Shown here one piece after another: positions 39,742 to 42,988 of a stretch of 42,988 bases of DNA. The position numbers and the translations under genes are program-made. A model generated the notes under the pieces. It saw only the letters and a list, made by a program, of their open reading frames with translations. It made no database searches and was not told the origin of the DNA. Each line of letters starts with the position of its first letter. Within the stretch, counting starts at the first letter, position 1. This DNA comes from a virus, in the IMG/VR virus record IMGVR_UViG_3300030333_002388, positions 1 through 42,988 of that record; one strand, given 5' to 3'.

Positions 39742-39900
39742 ATGGCAAAAGAAGTCGAGAAAAAAACAAGAGTAAGCAAGAAAGCTCTTCTAAGAAAACT
39801 TGCAGAGAAAACCAACAGACCTTTGTTTCACTTTGATAGCTTAGCTAGAAGCAATGTTGAAACAATCAAATGGGTTCTCGAGCTAGTAGACGGTCAGTAA
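39742..39900 (+). CDS. 52-residue basic protein
   Basis: Preceded by AGAAGGAG; two consecutive ATGs at 39739 and 39742, either may be used. A Lys/Arg-rich helix (KEVEKKTRVSKKALLRKLAEKTNRP), then LFHFDSLARSNVETIKWVLELVDGQ. Helical; possibly DNA-binding, no family recognised. The transcript continues ~200 nt beyond the stop to a strong terminator. Confidence 0.68.
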   Translation: MAKEVEKKTRVSKKALLRKLAEKTNRPLFHFDSLARSNVETIKWVLELVDGQ

Positions 39901-40069
39901 TTGATAGTTTACAGCCCTTCGGAGTGTAGGCTACTCTGTCCCTCAAAGCCAGCCGAGCAGGAGATGGACGCCCTGCAAAGCGACCCTCACGGGTTGAACC
40001 TAATCTGGGCAAAGCTGTGAATATATCGCCACCTTGCAAGACGCTGTGTGGCGAGTGATGATGGTCAAG
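39901..40069 (+). other. Structured 3' region of the small-gene transcript
   Basis: No gene. Hairpins GCAGG/CCTGC (39957-39976) and CGCCA/TGGCG (40027-40053) lie between the stop codon and the DnaA-like repeats. G+C-rich compared with surroundings. Possible 3'-UTR-derived small RNA or origin sequence. Confidence 0.4.
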
Positions 40070-40101
40070 TGTGCATAACCCTGTGGATAACCTGTGGATA
40101 T
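40070..40101. repeat. Three DnaA-box-like repeats
   Basis: TGTGCATAA, TGTGGATAA and TGTGGATAT at 40070, 40082 and 40093, spaced 12 and 11 bp, all in one orientation. The middle one is the exact complement of the consensus DnaA box TTATCCACA; the others differ by one base. Next to a terminator and AT-rich repeats, this suggests an origin or DnaA-responsive site. Confidence 0.62.
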
Positions 40102-40103
40102 GG

Positions 40104-40131
40104 GGCCCCGCTCAAGGCGGGGTCTTTTTTT
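40104..40131 (+). terminator. Strong intrinsic terminator
   Basis: CCCCGC/GCGGGG stem with a 5-nt loop, extended by flanking GG/TC pairs, followed by a T-run (TCTTTTTTT). Confidence 0.92.
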
Positions 40132-40142
40132 ATCAATAATAC

Positions 40143-40171
40143 TTGACAAGCCCTGATTATTATGATATAAT
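40143..40171 (+). promoter_or_regulatory. Plus-strand consensus promoter without a downstream gene
   Basis: TTGACA, 17-bp spacer, TATAAT. No credible gene follows up to 40650. Confidence 0.85.
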
Positions 40172-40177
40172 AGACTA

Positions 40178-40308
40178 GGGGAAACCCAGTCGCGGGCGCG
40201 CCGGCTGAAAAGTAGACCAGTTTAGAACTTCAACTTAGCACTTAGGCGCTAACGCATCACTTTTCAACTTACCACTTTAGCACTTTGGCGCGCTGGCGCG
40301 CTCTAAAT
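40178..40308 (+). other. GC-rich gene-free stretch with TTAGCACTTAGGCGC repeats
   Basis: Contains GGGCGCGCCGGC, CTTAGCACTTAGGCGCT and TTTAGCACTTTGGCGCGCTGGCGCGC, related to the stretch at 39384-39452. No reading frame with a ribosome site. Confidence 0.45.
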
Positions 40309-40328
40309 GAGAATGAGAATCATTCTCA
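40309..40328. promoter_or_regulatory. Fur-box-like palindrome
   Basis: GAGAATGAGAATCATTCTC matches the 19-bp Fur consensus GATAATGATAATCATTATC at 16 of 19 positions and contains the 7-1-7 palindrome TGAGAAT-C-ATTCTCA. No adjacent gene, so the regulatory target is unclear. Confidence 0.5.
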
Positions 40329-40393
40329 ATCATAAACAGTATTTATATTATATTATAAGTATTATTAATATCTCGGATCTTTCCAAAAAAATA

Positions 40394-40446
40394 TCGCAAA
40401 TGTTTCTCGCAAATTTGCGAAAGATATCAGAAAAAATTTCGCAAAT
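40394..40446. repeat. TCGCAAAT repeats with a perfect 14-bp palindrome
   Basis: TCGCAAAT at 40394, 40407 and 40439; the middle copy is part of TCGCAAATTTGCGA (40407-40420). Operator- or iteron-like. Confidence 0.5.
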
Positions 40447-40474
40447 CTTTCTCGGCAATTTTCTAGCGATCCAT

Positions 40475-40588
40475 TTTCAATTCTATGGCTTCTTATCTTG
40501 AGCCATCAATAATAAAATAAATTTTTAAAAATTTATTTCAATTCTTTGGCTTCGAATCTTGAGCCATCAATAATAAAATAAATTTTTA
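40475..40588. repeat. Two imperfect ~52-bp direct repeats (61-bp period)
   Basis: Copies at 40475-40527 and 40536-40588 differ at few positions. Each holds a TGGCT/AGCCA hairpin. Read on the minus strand, each contains ATGGCTCAAGAT, which would encode MAQD(K/S)KP followed shortly by a stop, without a ribosome site. Confidence 0.7.
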
Positions 40589-40650
40589 TATATAAAAGTA
40601 AAACGGAATGATTCTCCAGAGAAGCCATTGTTGGAGTTTGAATTTTAGAC

Positions 40651-40681
40651 AAAAAAAAAGGCGTAACAGAGTGTTACGCCT
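40651..40681 (-). terminator. Intrinsic terminator of the right-hand operon
   Basis: GGCGTAAC/GTTACGCC stem; on the minus strand followed by nine T. Confidence 0.92.
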
Positions 40682-40689
40682 TACGAGGA

Positions 40690-41034
40690 TTAAAAAACAA
40701 TATCATTGGTTTTTGCATAATTATTTACATAATCTATTGCGCCCTTACACCAATTTCTTCTTCTGTCCCTTAAGTCAGTTTGAATAATGGAGTTAGAAAA
40801 CCAATGATATTGTTTTGCATACATACCCTTGAAAGTCCAAAGTTCTCGTTTTATTCCCTCAAGGTTACCTGCGAAATGTTTTTCAACATCTCGCAAGTAT
40901 CTGCTGACATCTCCATAGGGATTAGCAGTGTGAATGTCAGCATATTCGGCAGACGGATAAGTAAAAGTCATATCGGAATCTGTAGGTTTTCGATATTTTA
41001 TCTTTCTGCATGGATTATTATATTTAGTTTTCAT
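40690..41034 (-). CDS. Hypothetical protein
   Basis: 114 residues if started at the ATG at 41034 (MKTKYNNPCRKIKYRKP), which overlaps the preceding gene by 11 nt; longer starts at 41052 or 41058 are possible. Basic N-terminus, then AEYADIHTANPYGDVSRYLRDVEKHFAGNL. Not recognised. Last gene before the terminator. Confidence 0.62.
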   Translation of the reverse strand: MKTKYNNPCRKIKYRKPTDSDMTFTYPSAEYADIHTANPYGDVSRYLRDVEKHFAGNLEGIKRELWTFKGMYAKQYHWFSNSIIQTDLRDRRRNWCKGAIDYVNNYAKTNDIVF

Positions 41035-41266
41035 CTGTAAAATGTTTACCATCAACAATTTTAAAATATGTTAATAAATTAATAACCTTAGCCATGTGAT
41101 AAGCAGTAGATGAAACATTCTCGTTCCCATCTCTAAGCAAAGCGCCTAGTTGTTGCTTAACACAATCTACATTAAATTGAATATCATCAAAAATATAAGT
41201 GTTCTCGGCTATGCCTTTGAATAAATCTTGATAATCTTCATTAGTAAAATCTGAATAGTCTTTCAT
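41024..41266 (-). CDS. Hypothetical helical protein
   Basis: 80 residues: DYSDFTNEDYQDLFKGIAENTYIFDD, then VDCVKQQLGALLRDGNENVSSTAYHMAKVINLLTYF. Acidic and helical. Preceded by AAGGAAG at 7 nt; the ~180 bp upstream hold a TGCGCCAA/TTGGCGCA hairpin (41407-41434). Unknown. Confidence 0.65.
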   Translation of the reverse strand: MKDYSDFTNEDYQDLFKGIAENTYIFDDIQFNVDCVKQQLGALLRDGNENVSSTAYHMAKVINLLTYFKIVDGKHFTDEN

Positions 41267-41448
41267 ATAATTCTTCCTTAATCTGTTTGGCTATCAGTTA
41301 ATCGTTCTCTTTTAAGGAAGTTAAAAGCAACCAATAGCCATAACAGAAAATTATAGGGATATTTTAGAGGTAATCCCATTCAACCTATATCGAATTTTAT
41401 CGAATAGTGCGCCAAAATTACAAGGAGTTGGCGCATTCTCCTTTCTGT

Positions 41449-41754
41449 TTACCCAAACAGAAAATAAAAAAGATAAGACAGAATAGGAACAATTAATAAC
41501 AATAGGAAAGTAATTCCCAATGCTAGTAGTATCGTTTCTAATGCTGTACGATCCTTTTTGTAGATTAAATCTCTATATAATCGCAGTAAAGGATTATTAA
41601 ATTTTTTAACAGGGATATGTTGAAGCTGTCGAGCTTTCATGTCCTCGTTATATTTCCAATATTTTTCTTCATGCTCGGATAGAGTTTTAATTTGCCAACG
41701 ATTTTCAATTTCTTTTGTTGTCGTTGGTTTTTTACCAAATATCTTATCTAACAT
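41449..41754 (-). CDS. Membrane-anchored hypothetical protein
   Basis: 101 residues: a soluble charged N-terminal half (LDKIFGKKPTTTKEIENRWQIKTLSEHEEKYW) and a long C-terminal hydrophobic span (ILLALGITFLLLLIVPILSYLFYFLFG). It overlaps the previous gene by 11 nt. Unknown. Confidence 0.65.
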   Translation of the reverse strand: MLDKIFGKKPTTTKEIENRWQIKTLSEHEEKYWKYNEDMKARQLQHIPVKKFNNPLLRLYRDLIYKKDRTALETILLALGITFLLLLIVPILSYLFYFLFG

Positions 41755-41944
41755 TATTAAACCTCATAAAGTCTGAGATTTTATCCCAATGGCTTAAGAT
41801 AAAATCAGAGTTAAATTCTACAAAATATTCTGGATTAGTAAATTTCTCTAATGCGATATGGTCAAGATGATATCTTCTAGCCATATCAATAAAGTTATTT
41901 ATATCTGAATCCATAAGTTTTTCAATCATTTCTTTAGTGACCAT
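41744..41944 (-). CDS. Hypothetical small protein
   Basis: 66 residues from the ATG at 41944 (MVTKEMIEKLMDSDINNFIDM), with GGGTGG upstream inside the preceding gene's end; a longer frame to 41983 is less likely. Helical, acidic. Unknown. Confidence 0.62.
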   Translation of the reverse strand: MVTKEMIEKLMDSDINNFIDMARRYHLDHIALEKFTNPEYFVEFNSDFILSHWDKISDFMRFNNVR

Positions 41945-41946
41945 GT

Positions 41947-42102
41947 TCACCCACCCATTAATAAAGTTTGAGTGCATGACCATGCGACAAAAGAAAGAAA
42001 GACAATAATAGACATGATAGGGACAGCAAGTTCTAAATCACGCCAAAAGTTGCGCCATGCTTTTGCCCTTTCTTGTTTTCTTCTCAGTTTTTTAATATCC
42101 AT
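41947..42102 (-). CDS. 51-residue single-span membrane protein
   Basis: Good GAGGA site before ATG. A basic helix (DIKKLRRKQERAKAWRNFWRDLEL), then a span (AVPIMSIIVFLSFVAWSC) and a short tail. Its stop lies 2 nt before the next ATG. Unknown. Confidence 0.65.
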   Translation of the reverse strand: MDIKKLRRKQERAKAWRNFWRDLELAVPIMSIIVFLSFVAWSCTQTLLMGG

Positions 42103-42155
42103 ATTTTTTCCTCGTTTAAATTAATGGCGCTTTCAAAGGTAAGCGCCCAACCCAT

Positions 42156-42689
42156 TTAAGTTAATCGACCAAAGTGTCCGACTGTTTTAGCTTCAGGATT
42201 AAACCATAAGTCATTATGAAAATGTTTTAAATCCGAAATCAATTTAGTCTTATCTTTGTTTTGCTCAGTAGTAAGTTTAAAAAGTTCCTTTTTATACATA
42301 CCAAACGAGCCATCATTTTCCAAACCCATTACCCGTAGATATTCGAGTGATCGCTGTTCAAATATAAAACAGGTATGTCGCTCAAATTTTAATCCGTAAT
42401 CTACAGACCAAGCTAATTTAACAACAGAATATCCATTCCTTGAGTTAAATTCTCTTTCTATTTGTTTTATGCGTTTGGGTAAACCACCAACATCAGTCTT
42501 ACCAACCTTAAGCCAATTATCGCCGTTCCTATGAGTTATATGCAAAACATATATTCCCTCAAGAACAACCTTTAATAAATCAATCGGTTTATTTTGTATT
42601 CTCCGAATTAATTTATTTTTAGCTAATTTAGTCCGACTGTATGGATTAAAGCTACGAAGTTGTAAAGCTGTTCTAAGTCCCATTTTCAT
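42156..42689 (-). CDS. GIY-YIG/T5orf172-like protein
   Basis: 177 residues. Basic N-terminus (TKLAKNKLIRRIQNK), then GIYVLHITHRNGDNWLKVGKTDVGGLPKRI, which resembles the paired strands and WxKVGxT...RI of the T5orf172/GIY-YIG superfamily, and a possible Glu in FERHTCFIFEQRSLEYLRVMG. The second such gene in the window after the one at 26223. Nuclease activity unproven. Confidence 0.58.
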   Translation of the reverse strand: MKMGLRTALQLRSFNPYSRTKLAKNKLIRRIQNKPIDLLKVVLEGIYVLHITHRNGDNWLKVGKTDVGGLPKRIKQIEREFNSRNGYSVVKLAWSVDYGLKFERHTCFIFEQRSLEYLRVMGLENDGSFGMYKKELFKLTTEQNKDKTKLISDLKHFHNDLWFNPEAKTVGHFGRLT

Positions 42690-42852
42690 GTTGCAGTACC
42701 AGCTTTAAAAATCGTTCCGTACATTTTTCTTTCAACATTCTTTCCATATATAATCGGTCAGCTTGTGAAAGCGTATCGAGTTGCCAAGTTTCAGAAGCTA
42801 ATTTAATCATCTTCTGTTTCTTAGATTCCGTAGGTTTTTTATTATTAGTCAT
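42673..42852 (-). CDS. Hypothetical small basic protein
   Basis: 59 residues from the ATG at 42852 (GAGGAA at 7 nt); an upstream in-frame start at 42888 has no ribosome site. TNNKKPTESKKQKMIKLASETW, then a helix (LSQADRLYMERMLKEKCTERFLKLVL). It overlaps the next gene by 17 nt. The remaining ~100 bases to the window edge contain no gene that I can support. Confidence 0.62.
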   Translation of the reverse strand: MTNNKKPTESKKQKMIKLASETWQLDTLSQADRLYMERMLKEKCTERFLKLVLQHENGT

Positions 42853-42988
42853 AATAATTTCCTCGTTAGTTAATAATTCTGCCATCAACCTAGAAAGCAG
42901 AAAAGACTTGCCAATAGCTTCGCCCTCGACAAGTCAAGTACAATTAAACCATTATATAAGGGCGTGGTCAAATTTTCGGCGCGATGTC

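Noticed and set aside
39420-39815. 131-codon minus-strand reading frame
   Set aside because: It runs opposite to three plus-strand promoters and overlaps the 52-residue gene with a good ribosome site; the protein is low-complexity Phe/Leu/Ser.
40307-40501. 64-codon plus-strand frame beginning inside the Fur-like palindrome
   Set aside because: No ribosome site; its apparent internal repeats (KISQMFL) are simply translated TCGCAAAT repeats.
40475-40588. CRISPR array
   Set aside because: Only two imperfect copies, the gap is about 8 bp, and no cas gene is nearby.

Overview
This window is part of a tailed dsDNA bacteriophage genome, AT-rich and densely packed. It is not a bacterial chromosome. 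Evidence: a giant tail fibre with a C-terminal peptidase S74 chaperone, an endolysin/spanin/holin-like cassette, a complete phage replication and recombination set, and dozens of overlapping mini-genes. No capsid, portal or terminase gene is present, so the genome continues outside the window; the first gene is cut by the left edge. The host is probably a marine bacterium. That is inference from phage-encoded ribosomal protein bS21, class I RNR, a 2OG-Fe(II) oxygenase, an Hsp20, and general resemblance to cyanophage/pelagiphage accessory genes. The host and phage genus cannot be fixed from the sequence alone.

Layout. (1) 1-7992, plus strand: tail fibre, two or three further tail/adhesin-like genes, and a tiny cysteine-rich protein, ending at a terminator shared with the opposing transcript. 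(2) 8022-26161, minus strand: DNA metabolism in a T5-like assortment: nrdB, nrdA, FEN-type exonuclease, PD-(D/E)XK nuclease, glutaredoxin, SbcC/SbcD pair, an SSB candidate, an SF2 helicase, 2OG oxygenase, DNA polymerase I, CHC2/TOPRIM primase, MazG, DNA methyltransferase, tRNA-Ala, DnaB-type helicase, a helix-turn-helix (HTH) repeat protein, and the C-terminal half of an NAD+ DNA ligase. (3) 26223-31547, minus strand: small accessory genes, including the N-terminal ligase half separated from its partner by seven small genes. (4) 31659-33573, minus strand: holin candidate, overlapping spanin pair and lysozyme, downstream of an hsp20 gene whose start codon lies in an AU-rich hairpin. (5) 33907-34708, a plus-strand island: a small HTH protein, bS21 and a putative structured RNA. 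(6) 34762-37185, minus strand: ten overlapping mini-genes. (7) 37281-38506: about 1.2 kb without a plausible gene, bounded by a perfect consensus promoter and a strong terminator. It is best read as a very large structured non-coding RNA on the minus strand. (8) 38569-40680: a divergent control region with GC-rich islands, consensus promoters on both strands, DnaA-box-like repeats, a Fur-box-like palindrome and direct repeats; it is a candidate origin or early-control region. (9) 40690-42852: small minus-strand genes.

Expression. At least 17 sigma70-type promoters (TTGACA/T, 16-17 bp, TATAAT or a close variant) can be read directly. In seven cases the -10 box lies only 6-7 nt before an ATG with no Shine-Dalgarno site, which predicts leaderless mRNAs. 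Other genes use clear GGAG-type sites. The coexistence of leaderless early mRNAs with a phage-encoded bS21, itself on a leaderless transcript, is one of the more intriguing features. The strongest candidate for an undescribed element is the 1.2-kb RNA.
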